Notes: generated by a model not told the origin, from the sequence alone. Shown: positions 34,471 through 43,242, counted from the stretch's first letter. The stretch: DNA of 64,000 nt from Bradyrhizobium septentrionale (GCF_011516645.4 NZ_CP088285.1:8636501-8700500); one strand, 5' to 3'. A program made the numbers and translations.

Positions 34471-34580
34471 TTCCGGAAGCGATCCATCAGGGTGGATCGG
34501 TCATCGTGCTGCCGACGGTCGGAGGCTTCCTGTTTGCGTTGTATTTTGCGCTTTCGAGTGCGCCGCTGTAGCCAGCATTA

Positions 34581-34728
34581 CGCCGGCAGGCTTTCGTTCG
34601 GGAGGATTTCCCTGCAAGATATGTCAGGGTCACCGGCAAATAAAGCTGATGGGACGGGTCAATATCCTCGCGGGTTTTTCGCTCGTTGCGGTGGCCTTCG
34701 GAGCCGCCGGCGCCGAGGCCGGGTTCCG
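34581..34728. repeat. Right direct repeat bracketing the CorA/ZIP islet
   Basis: The counterpart of 31818-31952. It covers the promoter-proximal sequence and the first 80 bases of the 34649 gene, which is intact here, so this copy is likely the original and the left one the decayed duplicate. Confidence 0.82.
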
Positions 34729-35104
34729 CACGCCGGAATCGCTGATCCGCAACGTCTACGCCCATTATGGACGAGGCAGCGCGGCGTTTTCCAACGGCCT
34801 GCCGCGCGACGAGGAAACCGCCCGGCAATTCTTCGATTCCCCGCTGCGCGCCGCCTGGACCGCCCTGCACGACGCACCCTACGATTTCCTGGTGCAGAGC
34901 CCGAGCTGGCGGATCGGCCCGATCTCGATCGCGATCCTGCGCAGGCAGTTCGACCGCACCGATGCGACCGTGACGTTCGACAATGAGGGCCGTGCGGTCA
35001 CGCTCAACTTCATCGTCGTCAACGGTCCCGACGGCTGGGTGATCTCTGATGTCGAGAGCCCGCACGATTCGTTATGTCTGTTTCTGACGCAGTTCAGGCG
35101 CTAG
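34649..35104 (+). CDS. Exported hypothetical protein (DUF3828-like)
   Basis: A 151-residue protein with a signal peptide (LAGFSLVAVAFGAAGAEA) followed by a small alpha+beta domain: RTPESLIRNVYAHYG, the hydrophobic-aromatic middle DAPYDFLVQSPSWRIGPISI, and TVTFDNEGRAVTLNFIVVNG. The arrangement resembles DUF3828 periplasmic proteins. Its 5' end and upstream region are duplicated in decayed form at 31818-31952. It is followed 58 bp later by the IclR regulator on the same strand. Confidence 0.75.
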   Translation: MGRVNILAGFSLVAVAFGAAGAEAGFRTPESLIRNVYAHYGRGSAAFSNGLPRDEETARQFFDSPLRAAWTALHDAPYDFLVQSPSWRIGPISIAILRRQFDRTDATVTFDNEGRAVTLNFIVVNGPDGWVISDVESPHDSLCLFLTQFRR

Positions 35105-35121
35105 GCAAGTGTCAGTGTTGC

Positions 35122-35134
35122 TGTAGAATCTATA
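35122..35134 (+). promoter_or_regulatory. Candidate IclR operator upstream of the regulator
   Basis: TGTAGAATCTATAG contains the near-palindrome TAGAATCTA. Its reverse complement core (ATAGATTCT) recurs at 35949-35957, ahead of the enzyme/symporter genes, suggesting a shared site. Confidence 0.35.
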
Positions 35135-35162
35135 GGGCGACATCGACGCAGAGGGATGGATC

Positions 35163-35972
35163 GTGGCCAACGAACCTGACAGTTCCAACGACGGGCCGCT
35201 GGATCGGGCCATCGCGATCCTGGTCTTCGTTGCCGAACAGAAGAAGGCGTTGTCGGCTGCCGAGATCGCCGCCGCGCTTTCCCTTCCACTTCCGACGGCG
35301 CATCGGCTGATCGGCAATCTCGAAACCCGAGGCCTGATCCAGAAGGCGCTCGGGACCAAGCGCTACGTGGTCGGAAGCAAGCTGGTGACGCTGGCCGCCA
35401 AGACGATCGGCGCAGCGTTCCGCACCGTGCGCCGGCACGCCGTGCTGAGTGCGGTGGCCGACCGCATCGGCGAACAGTGCGAGATCGGCGTCGTCCGCGA
35501 CAACGTCGTGGTCTATGTCGACAGCGTTCGCTCCAAGCAACAGCAGGCGTTGCAGTTCAATCCGGGCGAAGCGGCTCCGCTCCACTGCACGTCGACGGGC
35601 AAGATCTACATGAGCCGGCTGCCCGCGAAGGTCCGCGAGCGGCTGGTCAAATCGCTCCCCCTCGTCCGCTACACGCCGACGACGATTGCCGATCCCGACG
35701 CGTTGTTGGCTTTGCTCGACGAGACACGGCGCAGAGGCTGGGCGAAGACCAACGAGGAATTCGTGCAGGGCGTTGTGGGTTGCGCTGTGCCGATCGTCTC
35801 GCCGGCCGGCGATCTCATCGCATGCCTGGGCGTTTCAGTGCCTGCCGCGCGGGTCGGCTTCGCGGGGCTCGATGCCTTCATCGCCCCATTGCAGGAGGCG
35901 GCAGCGCTGCTGTCCGAAACGATCCTACAGGATTACGAAGAAGATCTCATAGATTCTCATTTTTCGGAATAA
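35163..35972 (+). CDS. IclR-family transcriptional regulator
   Basis: A 269-residue regulator: N-terminal winged helix (AAEIAAALSLPLPTAHRLIG, then NLETRGLIQKA) and a C-terminal effector domain (AAPLHCTSTGKIYMSRLP, FVQGVVGCAVPIVSPAGDLI). It starts at GTG (35163) with GAGGGA 9 bases upstream. IclR proteins usually sense a small acid and regulate the adjacent catabolic or transport genes; here a class V aminotransferase-fold enzyme and a dicarboxylate/amino acid symporter follow on the same strand. Confidence 0.93.
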   Translation: MANEPDSSNDGPLDRAIAILVFVAEQKKALSAAEIAAALSLPLPTAHRLIGNLETRGLIQKALGTKRYVVGSKLVTLAAKTIGAAFRTVRRHAVLSAVADRIGEQCEIGVVRDNVVVYVDSVRSKQQQALQFNPGEAAPLHCTSTGKIYMSRLPAKVRERLVKSLPLVRYTPTTIADPDALLALLDETRRRGWAKTNEEFVQGVVGCAVPIVSPAGDLIACLGVSVPAARVGFAGLDAFIAPLQEAAALLSETILQDYEEDLIDSHFSE

Positions 35973-35990
35973 TTACTCTCATTTTTTGAA
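35945..35990 (+). promoter_or_regulatory. TCTCAT iterated motif at the end of the IclR gene and start of the next promoter
   Basis: TCTCAT occurs at 35945, 35955 and 35977, the last two extended to TCTCATTTTT-GAAT, in an AT-rich stretch between the regulator and the enzyme gene. The first two overlap ATAGATTCT, the reverse complement of the motif upstream of the regulator. It is a candidate operator/promoter region for the downstream genes. Confidence 0.35.
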
Positions 35991-36179
35991 TCGAAACTCG
36001 ATCTCGCGCAAATCCTGTGTATCCTCTGGGCAGATGATTGAGCTGACCACGATTGAGGCAGCTCTCTCCAAGTCTGCATCAAGGCCACTTCGCCACCACC
36101 AGAACTGATCGCCGCCGCCGGCCATCCGGCGGAGCGTTTTGCCGTGCCGAAAGCCTATGCCCGAGCCACCGGAGTGATC

Positions 36180-37361
36180 ATGCGCCAGCACTACGACGTA
36201 TCAGCCGTCCGCAAGGCCTTTCCGGCTGCCGAGCACGTGGTTTATCTCGACAGCGGTTTTCAGACGCCGCTCTCCCGGCCGGTGAAGGAGGCCTATGAAC
36301 GCTTTCTCTGGGAAGGCTTCGAGAATGCTGGCCCGAAGCGGATCTGGCTCAATCGCCTCGAAGAGACCCGCGCGAAAGTTGCTGATTTCCTCGGGGTCGA
36401 GCCACACGAGATCGCGTTCACCAAGAACACGTCCGAGAGCATGAACATCGCCGCCAACGCGCTGCCGCTTCGTGCCGGCGACAAGGTTCTGATGATCCAC
36501 GGCGATCATCCCAACAACGCCTACGCCTTCCTCAATCTGCGAAAGAAGGGCGTTGAGATCGTCTTCATCCCCATGACCGACGTCGTCGATGCGGAGAGCT
36601 TCCGGCCGCATATCGACGACAGGACGCGCGCGATCTCGATGTCGCACGTCACATTTCACGCAGGTCATCGCTTCGATGTGGAGAGCGTGGGCGAACTCTG
36701 CGCGCAGCATTCGCTCTACTTTGTCGTGGACGTGATGCAGGGCATCGGCGTGGTGCCGATCGACGCCAAGGCCATGAAGGCCACATTCATCGGCTCCGGC
36801 ACGCACAAGGGTCTGCTCGTGCCGCAAGGGCTCGGCCTGCTCTACTGGGACTCGACGCGGACCGAGCTGGAGCCGGCCTATCTCGCGGCGGCAAGCCTCG
36901 CCGAACCGCCGCTCGACTTCATCGCCCGGCCGGACAACATGGCCCTGCCCACGACTGCGGGCCGCTTCGAGCTCGGCAACTACAACCTTCCCGCAATCCA
37001 AGCCTTGGGCGCGGCGATCGACCTCATCAACCAGGTCGGGATCGAGAAGATCCAGCAACATTGTTTCGACGTCGGCGATTACCTGATCGAAGGTCTCGAT
37101 CGGCTCGATGTCGGTCTGGTCGGCCCGCGCGAGCGGCAGCACCGCGCGCCGCACATCTATGTCATCGCCTTGCCGACTGCCGAATGGCTGGATTACTTCA
37201 CCCAGAACGGCATCCGCGTCTCGCCGGAGCGCGACGGCATCCGCGTGTCGCTCGGCATGTTCAACACCACTGAAGACATCGACCGCCTCATCGAGGCGAT
37301 CCGCGCCCGCAACGCGCCAGCAAGCCAGGCCCGTACGGCGGTTCTGTCAAAGCTCGGTTAG
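36180..37361 (+). CDS. Class V aminotransferase-fold PLP enzyme
   Basis: A 393-residue PLP enzyme of the cysteine desulfurase/isopenicillin N epimerase group. VVYLDSGFQTPLSRPV opens the fold, EIAFTKNTSESMNIAANALP is the cofactor phosphate region, FVVDVMQGIGVVPID contains the ring-binding aspartate, and the Schiff-base lysine is in GSGTHKGLLVPQGLG. The active cysteine of desulfurases is not evident, so an epimerase, lyase or transaminase reaction is more likely. Two starts compete: GTG at 36144 and ATG at 36180 (GGAG 8 bases upstream, preferred). It lies between IclR and a symporter, probably as a catabolic unit. Confidence 0.88.
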   Translation: MRQHYDVSAVRKAFPAAEHVVYLDSGFQTPLSRPVKEAYERFLWEGFENAGPKRIWLNRLEETRAKVADFLGVEPHEIAFTKNTSESMNIAANALPLRAGDKVLMIHGDHPNNAYAFLNLRKKGVEIVFIPMTDVVDAESFRPHIDDRTRAISMSHVTFHAGHRFDVESVGELCAQHSLYFVVDVMQGIGVVPIDAKAMKATFIGSGTHKGLLVPQGLGLLYWDSTRTELEPAYLAAASLAEPPLDFIARPDNMALPTTAGRFELGNYNLPAIQALGAAIDLINQVGIEKIQQHCFDVGDYLIEGLDRLDVGLVGPRERQHRAPHIYVIALPTAEWLDYFTQNGIRVSPERDGIRVSLGMFNTTEDIDRLIEAIRARNAPASQARTAVLSKLG

Positions 37362-37460
37362 CCGGACCGGCTCTCCGCTCAATCAAGCAGCCCTCCGAGA
37401 CGCCGGAACGGCGCGCCACAGCTCGGATGCCGCAACTCTCCGGTGGCGAAGGATCACGTC

Positions 37461-38759
37461 ATGCAGCCAGGCAGCAGAGTCCAGACCCCGAACAGGCTGA
37501 CCACGTACATCATGGTGAGCCTGTTTCTCGGCATCGCCGTCGGTTACGCGTGCAACGTTGTCGCGAGCCCGGAACAGGCCAAGGCGATCGCCGGCTATTT
37601 CGCGATCGTGTCGGACATCTTCCTGCGCATGATCAAGATGATCATCGCGCCACTGGTGTTCGCCACCATCGTCTCCGGGATTTCCAGCCTCGGCGCCAGC
37701 GGCGGCGCGGTGGGACGCATCGCCGTCAAATCGCTGGCCTGGTTCATCACCGCCTCGGTGCTGTCGCTGTCGGTCGGGCTCGTGCTCGCGAACCTGCTCC
37801 AACCGGGACACGGTCTCGGTCTCGCGCTGCCCGATGCGAATGCCACGGCCAATGTCCAGACCAGCAGCCTGAACATCAAGGATTTCGCCGCCCACGTCTT
37901 CCCGATCAGCGTCGTCCAGGCGATGGCCGGCAACGAGGTGCTGCAAATCCTCGTGTTCTCGATGTTCTTCGGCTTTGCGCTGAGTGCGGTCAAAGGCACG
38001 CTTGCCCCTGATATCGCGCGGTCGATCGATCAGATCGTCCCAGTGATGCTGAAGTTCACCGACTATGTCATGCGCTTTGCGCCGGTTGGCGTGTTCGCGG
38101 CCATGGCCGCGGTCATCACCACGCAGGGGCTCGGCGTCCTCGTCACCTATGGAAAGTTCGTCAGCGCCTTCTACTTCGGATTGGTGGTGCTCTGGGCGAT
38201 CATCATCGGCGCGGGCAGCGTCGTGCTCGGCGGGTCGATCAAGGAGCTGCTGCGGCTGCTCCGGCAACCGATGATGATCGCCTTCTCGACGTCCAGCAGC
38301 GAGGCGGCCTTCCCGAAGATGATCGAGCAGTTGATGAAGTTCGGCGTATCGGAGCGGATCACCGGCTTCGTCCTGCCGCTCGGGTATTCGTTCAATCTCG
38401 ACGGTTCGATGATGTACCAGACCTTCGCCGCCCTGTTCGTCGCACAGGCTTTCAATATCGAGATGCCGCTCACGACCCAGATCGCGATGCTGCTGCTCCT
38501 GATGATCACCAGCAAGGGCATCGCCGGCGTGCCGCGCGCGTCGCTTGTCGTTGCCGCCGCCACCCTCCCGACCTTCGGCCTGCCGGCAGGCGGCCTCGTC
38601 CTGCTGATCGGGATCGACGCCTTCCTGGACATGGGACGGACGATGACCAACGTCATCGGAAACGGCGTTGCAACCGCCGTCGTTGCAAAATGGGAGAACG
38701 AACTGGGCGAGCCCGTCGAGCAAGACGCCAACTTCCTGTCGACGGCCGCCGCGGGGTAG
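37461..38759 (+). CDS. Dicarboxylate/amino acid:cation symporter (DAACS family)
   Basis: A 432-residue member of the GltP/DctA family that takes up C4-dicarboxylates or acidic amino acids with protons or sodium. Hallmarks: STSSSEAAFPKM (re-entrant loop HP1), GYSFNLDGSMMYQTFAALF (TM7), ITSKGIAGVPRASLVVAAAT (HP2) and DAFLDMGRTMTNVIGNGVAT (TM8). The ATG at 37461 is preferred over GTG at 37443. It follows the class V enzyme by about 100 bp, so it likely imports that enzyme's substrate (inference). A hairpin lies 27 bp after the stop. Confidence 0.92.
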   Translation: MQPGSRVQTPNRLTTYIMVSLFLGIAVGYACNVVASPEQAKAIAGYFAIVSDIFLRMIKMIIAPLVFATIVSGISSLGASGGAVGRIAVKSLAWFITASVLSLSVGLVLANLLQPGHGLGLALPDANATANVQTSSLNIKDFAAHVFPISVVQAMAGNEVLQILVFSMFFGFALSAVKGTLAPDIARSIDQIVPVMLKFTDYVMRFAPVGVFAAMAAVITTQGLGVLVTYGKFVSAFYFGLVVLWAIIIGAGSVVLGGSIKELLRLLRQPMMIAFSTSSSEAAFPKMIEQLMKFGVSERITGFVLPLGYSFNLDGSMMYQTFAALFVAQAFNIEMPLTTQIAMLLLLMITSKGIAGVPRASLVVAAATLPTFGLPAGGLVLLIGIDAFLDMGRTMTNVIGNGVATAVVAKWENELGEPVEQDANFLSTAAAG

Positions 38760-38785
38760 CGCGAGACTGCGCCTTCGGAACCACG

Positions 38786-38812
38786 CGGCGGTTTGCTGGA
38801 ACCAAACCGCCG
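38786..38812 (+). terminator. Hairpin after the symporter gene
   Basis: CGGCGGTTTG, loop CTGGAAC, CAAACCGCCG: a perfect 10 bp stem 27 bp after the stop, without a T-run. It is probably a transcript-end structure. The rest of the spacer up to 39124 shows no gene that I can support. Confidence 0.5.
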
Positions 38813-39124
38813 TCGGCACGACGGCACATGACAGAATCCGCGACGACGAAAAAATATCTGACGGCTGCCGGCGCGTCGCGCTTTCTCCGCAATTGCGTCG
38901 GCGAATGGTCCATCCGATTGATCGCTCAGCAAGTTTGAACATCCTGCTCGCGTTCTGCGTCGAAGTGCCGCAAGAAGCTGTCATCTGCGTGTTAAAAACC
39001 TGCCAGATTTCGGCAACAACGCGCGGCTAGCCTTCCGATACCAAACAGAAGCATTTGTCGACCATTGCGGTCGCAAGACGTGGACTGACGTCACGCATGG
39101 CGTCGGTTGCGCGTTTGCGCGCCT

Positions 39125-40957
39125 ATGTCGACGTATTGGCAGGGCGGCGTGGCACGACGACTTTCGACAGCTTGTTGTGTCATCGCCGCGGCCTGTCTCG
39201 GGCTTGCTGCGAGCGGCATGACGGCTTGGCTCGGCGCAACGGGCTTGCAGGACGCGCCGCGAACGCAACAAGACGTTTGTGCGCGGCCGGAGCCTGGCAG
39301 CGCGCTCGAGGAACCCGCCGAATTGCGCAGCCGCGACGGCGTGCTCGAAACCGACCTCAGTATCCACGATCAGAAGCTGCCGGATGGAACGAGCCGCTAT
39401 TGCTACCTGACACCGGACGGCAAGCCGTCGCCGACGCTGCGGTTGAAGCCGGGCGATCAGCTGGTCATCCATTTCAAGAACGACCTCGTCGACCTCGACA
39501 CGGCAACGCCGGCGATCGACCGCCCGCTCGCCGGCGCACCGATCTGCACGACGAGACCGAAAGCCGACGTTTGCGCGAGCGGCGCGATGACGCCGATCTC
39601 GACCAATCTGCACTTCCACGGGCTGACCGTGCCGCCGGTCTGCCACCAGGATGATGTGCTGAAAACCTCGATCCAGCCCGACGATGCGCCGTTCGAGTAT
39701 CGTCTGCGCATCCCGGACGACGCCCCGCCCGGCCTCTATTGGTATCACCCGCATCTGCACGGCTTCAGCAAGACCCAGGTGCTCGGCGGCGCCTCCGGCG
39801 CGCTGATCATCGAAGGCATCGAGCGCGCCGATCCGTCGCTCGCCGGCCTCCCCGAGCGCGTGCTCGTGATCCGCGACCAGGATCTCGTCAATCCCGATGC
39901 GCCGCCGTCGAAATCCGAGCCGGTGATGACCAAGAGCCAGCTCGACAATGATGGCGACGTCGCCAATTCCGGCACCGGCTTCGGCAAGCCGTCGAAGGAT
40001 CTCTCCGTCAACTTCGTGCCGGTGCCCTATCCGAACTATCCGCCGGCCCAGCTCACGATGAAGCCGGGCGAGCGACAGCTGTGGCGCGTGCTGAACGCGT
40101 CCGCGATCACCTATCTCAACCTCGCTCTGCTGGTCGGCCGCACGCCACAGCAGATCGGCATCGTCGGGCTCGATGGGGTGCCATTGCAGTTCGAGGGCAG
40201 CCCGTCGCCCTCGGTGCAACGGGTCAACCACATCGGCCTGCCGCCGGGCGCGCGTGCCGAGTTCATCGTCGAAGGACCGCCGGCCGGCGCGCAGGCCTTG
40301 CTGGTGACGCGCGCGGTCGACACCGGGCCCGCCGGCGAGAACGACCCCAACCGCGCGCTGGTGGCCATCACGACCTCAGTCAATGCGAGCGAACCGCAGG
40401 CCCGACTACCCGCGCACGCCGAGCCGCTGCCGCGCTCCGAGCGGCCGTGGGTCGGCGACGTCGCACCGGTGCGCGTCAGAAAACTGTTCTTTTCCGAGCA
40501 GCCGGAGAACCCGAACGACCCGAACAGCCCGACCAAGTTCTTCATGACCCTCGACGGAGAGACGCCGAAGCCGTTCGATCCGCAATCTGACATTCCCGAC
40601 ATCACCGTGCGGCAGGGCGACGTCGAGGACTGGATCATCGAGAACCGCTCGATGGAGCTGCATGATTTCCACATCCATCAGCTTCACTTCCAGCTGCTCG
40701 ACTGGTCCGGCGTCGCCGTCAACGAGCCGTTCCTGCGCGATACCGTCAATGTGCCCTATTACAACGGCCGGATGCTGAAATATCCCAGCGTGCGCCTGCG
40801 CATGGATTTTCGCGATCCCAGCATCGTCGGCACCTTCGTCTACCACTGTCACGTCCTCGAACATGAGGACGGCGGCATGATGGGACGGATCAAGGTCGTG
40901 CCGCGAGACACTGCAAGTTCCACCAAACCGCTCAACCAGCAAAAAGGAGAGCTTTAA
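39125..40957 (+). CDS. Secreted multicopper oxidase
   Basis: A 610-residue three-domain copper oxidase. After a signal peptide (VARRLSTACCVIAAACLGLA) all four copper-ligand motifs are present: NLHFHG (about 170), WYHPHLHGF (about 215), HDFHIHQLHF (about 525) and FVYHCHVLEHEDGGM (about 575). The last holds the T1 copper Cys and the axial Met. Substrates of such enzymes include metals, bilirubin and phenols. The preferred start is the ATG at 39125. The stop overlaps the next start (TAATG), so the phosphoesterase is translationally coupled. No Met-rich insert typical of CueO is apparent. Confidence 0.93.
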   Translation: MSTYWQGGVARRLSTACCVIAAACLGLAASGMTAWLGATGLQDAPRTQQDVCARPEPGSALEEPAELRSRDGVLETDLSIHDQKLPDGTSRYCYLTPDGKPSPTLRLKPGDQLVIHFKNDLVDLDTATPAIDRPLAGAPICTTRPKADVCASGAMTPISTNLHFHGLTVPPVCHQDDVLKTSIQPDDAPFEYRLRIPDDAPPGLYWYHPHLHGFSKTQVLGGASGALIIEGIERADPSLAGLPERVLVIRDQDLVNPDAPPSKSEPVMTKSQLDNDGDVANSGTGFGKPSKDLSVNFVPVPYPNYPPAQLTMKPGERQLWRVLNASAITYLNLALLVGRTPQQIGIVGLDGVPLQFEGSPSPSVQRVNHIGLPPGARAEFIVEGPPAGAQALLVTRAVDTGPAGENDPNRALVAITTSVNASEPQARLPAHAEPLPRSERPWVGDVAPVRVRKLFFSEQPENPNDPNSPTKFFMTLDGETPKPFDPQSDIPDITVRQGDVEDWIIENRSMELHDFHIHQLHFQLLDWSGVAVNEPFLRDTVNVPYYNGRMLKYPSVRLRMDFRDPSIVGTFVYHCHVLEHEDGGMMGRIKVVPRDTASSTKPLNQQKGEL

Positions 40958-43113
40958 TGCCCGACAAGCACAGGTCACGTTGGCTGCAGGGATGCCGCCT
41001 TACCCTCAGCGCACTTGCGCTAGGTCAGTTCACCGCCGGCCCGGTGCTGGCGGAGGACTGGAACCACCACGGTGGACACGAGACACGGTCGCCGATCAAG
41101 CACGTGATCGTCATCATCGGCGAGAACCGCAGCTTCGACCACGTGTTCGCGACCTACGTGCCTGAGCGGCACGACGAGAGCGTGTTCAACCTGCTCTCGC
41201 AGGGCATCGTCAAGCTCGATCACAACAAGAACGCGATCCCCGGGCCTAACTTCGAAAAGGCACATCAGCAAGCCGCAACCGACACCGGCCTGAACGATGC
41301 GTTCCTGCTGAGCCCGCCGAAGCAGAACTTCCCGAAGGACCAGTTGCCGGCTCCGCTGGTCGGCGGCCCCAAGGTCTCCTACATCCCGAACAAATGCGGC
41401 AGCTCGCCGATCACCACCTGCGAAGCGTCGCTTGCGCTGGCGCAGCAGTCGGAATCCGGCCTGCCGTCCGAGTACTACCAGTACCTGTTGACCGGCGGCA
41501 CCGGTCAGACGTCGGCGACCCCCGACGCGCGCATCACCAATGTCAGCGCGCTGCCGGCCGGTCCGTTCCAGCTCACCAACAGCGATGCGATGCCCTACGA
41601 CACCTATTCGGCGAGCCCGGTGCATCGCTTCTACCAGATGTGGCAGCAGCTGAACTGCAACCACTCGGCGGCCAGCCGCGACAATCCGTCGGGCTGCGGC
41701 GGCAATCTGTTCGCCTGGGTCGAGGTGACCGTCGGCGCCGGCGCCAATGGCGCGGCGCAGCCCTCCAACTTCTCGACGGACTATTCGCCGACGGCGACGA
41801 CCACGGGCGAAGGTTCGACGGCGCTCGGCTTCTACAACGTGCAGAAGGGCGACGTGCCGTACTTCACGTCTCTCGCGCAGAAATACGCGATGAGCGACAA
41901 CTTCCACCAGTCCGTCAACGGCGGCACCGGTGCCAACCACATCATGTTCGGTCATGCCGACATGCTTTATTTCAGCGACACCTACGGCAACGCCGCCGTG
42001 CCGCCGAACGGCACGCAGGTGTTCGGCGGCACGCCCGACGCCGGCATCGTGCATCAGATCGAGAATCCGAATCCGGCTGTCGGCACCAACAACTGGTACA
42101 CCGAGGACGGCTACGGCGCCGGCGGCAATGGCGGCTTCCCGGCGCCCTACCAGACGAGCCCGGTGTCCGGCGGCGGCTCCTACAGCGACTGCTCGGATCC
42201 GAGCCAGCCTGGCGTCAAGCCGATCCTGGACTATCTGAAGGGGCTCCGGATCAATCCGAACTGCGAACCGGGTCACTACTATCTCTTGAACAACTACAAT
42301 CCGGGTTATTTCGGCAACGGCAAGAACGCCTACACCGACACCAATCCGTCCAACACGCCGTTCACGATCCCGCCGTCGACCCGCAAGAGCATCGGCGACA
42401 GCCTGAACGAGCGCAACGTCTCCTGGAAGTATTACGGCGACCAGTGGAACAACTACGTCAACGATCCCTACCAGCTCAACTGGGGCGTGGCTGGTCCGAA
42501 TGCCGACGAGTACTGCAACATCTGCAATCCGTTCCAGTACGACACCTCGATCATGTCGCACCCGGACCAGGTCGCCGCCCATATCAAGGACTCGTCTGAC
42601 CTGTACTCCGACCTCTCCAAGCATTCGCTGCCGGCGGTCTCGATCGTCAAGCCGAGCGGCTTCACCGACGGCCACCCGGCGTCGTCCAAGCTCAACCTGT
42701 TCGAAGGCTTCACGAAGAAGATCGTCGATCAGGTCCAGGCCTCCGACTACGCCAAGGACACGGCGATCTTCATCACCTTCGACGAGGGTGGCGGCTACTT
42801 CGACTCAGGCTATGTGCAGCCGCTCGATTACTTCGGCGACGGCACGCGGATTCCGCTGATCGTGGTGTCGCCGTTCGCGCGGCAAGGCCACATCTCGCAT
42901 GAATATGCCGATCACGTCTCGATCATCAAATTCATCGAGCGCAACTGGGACCTGCAGCCGATCACCCATCGCAGCCGCGACAACTTCCCGAACCCGGTTG
43001 CGACGCCCAATAATCCCTATGTTCCGGTCAACAGCCCGGCGCTCAGCGATCTCTTCGACTTCTTCGACTTCGACGGCGGCGACCATCATCATGGCGGCGG
43101 CTGGGAGCACTGA
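40957..43113 (+). CDS. Secreted phosphoesterase (phospholipase C / acid phosphatase superfamily) with His-rich termini
   Basis: A 718-residue exported alkaline-phosphatase-fold enzyme. A signal peptide (RLTLSALALGQFTAGPVLAE) is followed by a His-rich mature start (DWNHHGGHETR) and the catalytic motif HVIVIIGENRSFDHVF of the phosphoesterase family. GGTGANHIMFGHADML, DTAIFITFDEGGGYFDSGY and VSPFARQGHISHEYADHVS carry further metal ligands. The C-terminus (FDFFDFDGGDHHHGGGWEH) is acidic and His-rich. It probably cleaves phosphate esters or phospholipids outside the cell. AAAAAGGAGAG precedes the ATG, which overlaps the oxidase stop. Confidence 0.9.
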   Translation: MPDKHRSRWLQGCRLTLSALALGQFTAGPVLAEDWNHHGGHETRSPIKHVIVIIGENRSFDHVFATYVPERHDESVFNLLSQGIVKLDHNKNAIPGPNFEKAHQQAATDTGLNDAFLLSPPKQNFPKDQLPAPLVGGPKVSYIPNKCGSSPITTCEASLALAQQSESGLPSEYYQYLLTGGTGQTSATPDARITNVSALPAGPFQLTNSDAMPYDTYSASPVHRFYQMWQQLNCNHSAASRDNPSGCGGNLFAWVEVTVGAGANGAAQPSNFSTDYSPTATTTGEGSTALGFYNVQKGDVPYFTSLAQKYAMSDNFHQSVNGGTGANHIMFGHADMLYFSDTYGNAAVPPNGTQVFGGTPDAGIVHQIENPNPAVGTNNWYTEDGYGAGGNGGFPAPYQTSPVSGGGSYSDCSDPSQPGVKPILDYLKGLRINPNCEPGHYYLLNNYNPGYFGNGKNAYTDTNPSNTPFTIPPSTRKSIGDSLNERNVSWKYYGDQWNNYVNDPYQLNWGVAGPNADEYCNICNPFQYDTSIMSHPDQVAAHIKDSSDLYSDLSKHSLPAVSIVKPSGFTDGHPASSKLNLFEGFTKKIVDQVQASDYAKDTAIFITFDEGGGYFDSGYVQPLDYFGDGTRIPLIVVSPFARQGHISHEYADHVSIIKFIERNWDLQPITHRSRDNFPNPVATPNNPYVPVNSPALSDLFDFFDFDGGDHHHGGGWEH

Positions 43114-43134
43114 CGACCGCTGACGACACACCAA

Positions 43135-43165
43135 TCCGCCGGCCCGAAAGGGCCGGCGGATTTCA
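43135..43165 (+). terminator. Intrinsic terminator after the oxidase/phosphoesterase operon
   Basis: TCCGCCGGCCC, GAAA tetraloop, GGGCCGGCGGA, then TTTCATTT: an 11 bp perfect stem with a T-rich tail, 22 bp after the phosphoesterase stop. Confidence 0.9.
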
Positions 43166-43242
43166 TTTGCCCCCAGCTGGATGTCCATAGCCAGCGCGAG
43201 CCTGTAAGGTATCCGGCTTCGTCTCTGTGGAAATCCTGCTCA

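Noticed and set aside
34438..34571. Programmed frameshifting as the reason for the ZIP-cNMP frame change
   Set aside because: No slippery heptamer and no downstream structure typical of programmed shifts; mutation or error is simpler.
41020..42675. A 551-codon minus-strand open frame opposite the phosphoesterase
   Set aside because: No motif; the plus strand holds a complete enzyme with signal peptide and catalytic motif.
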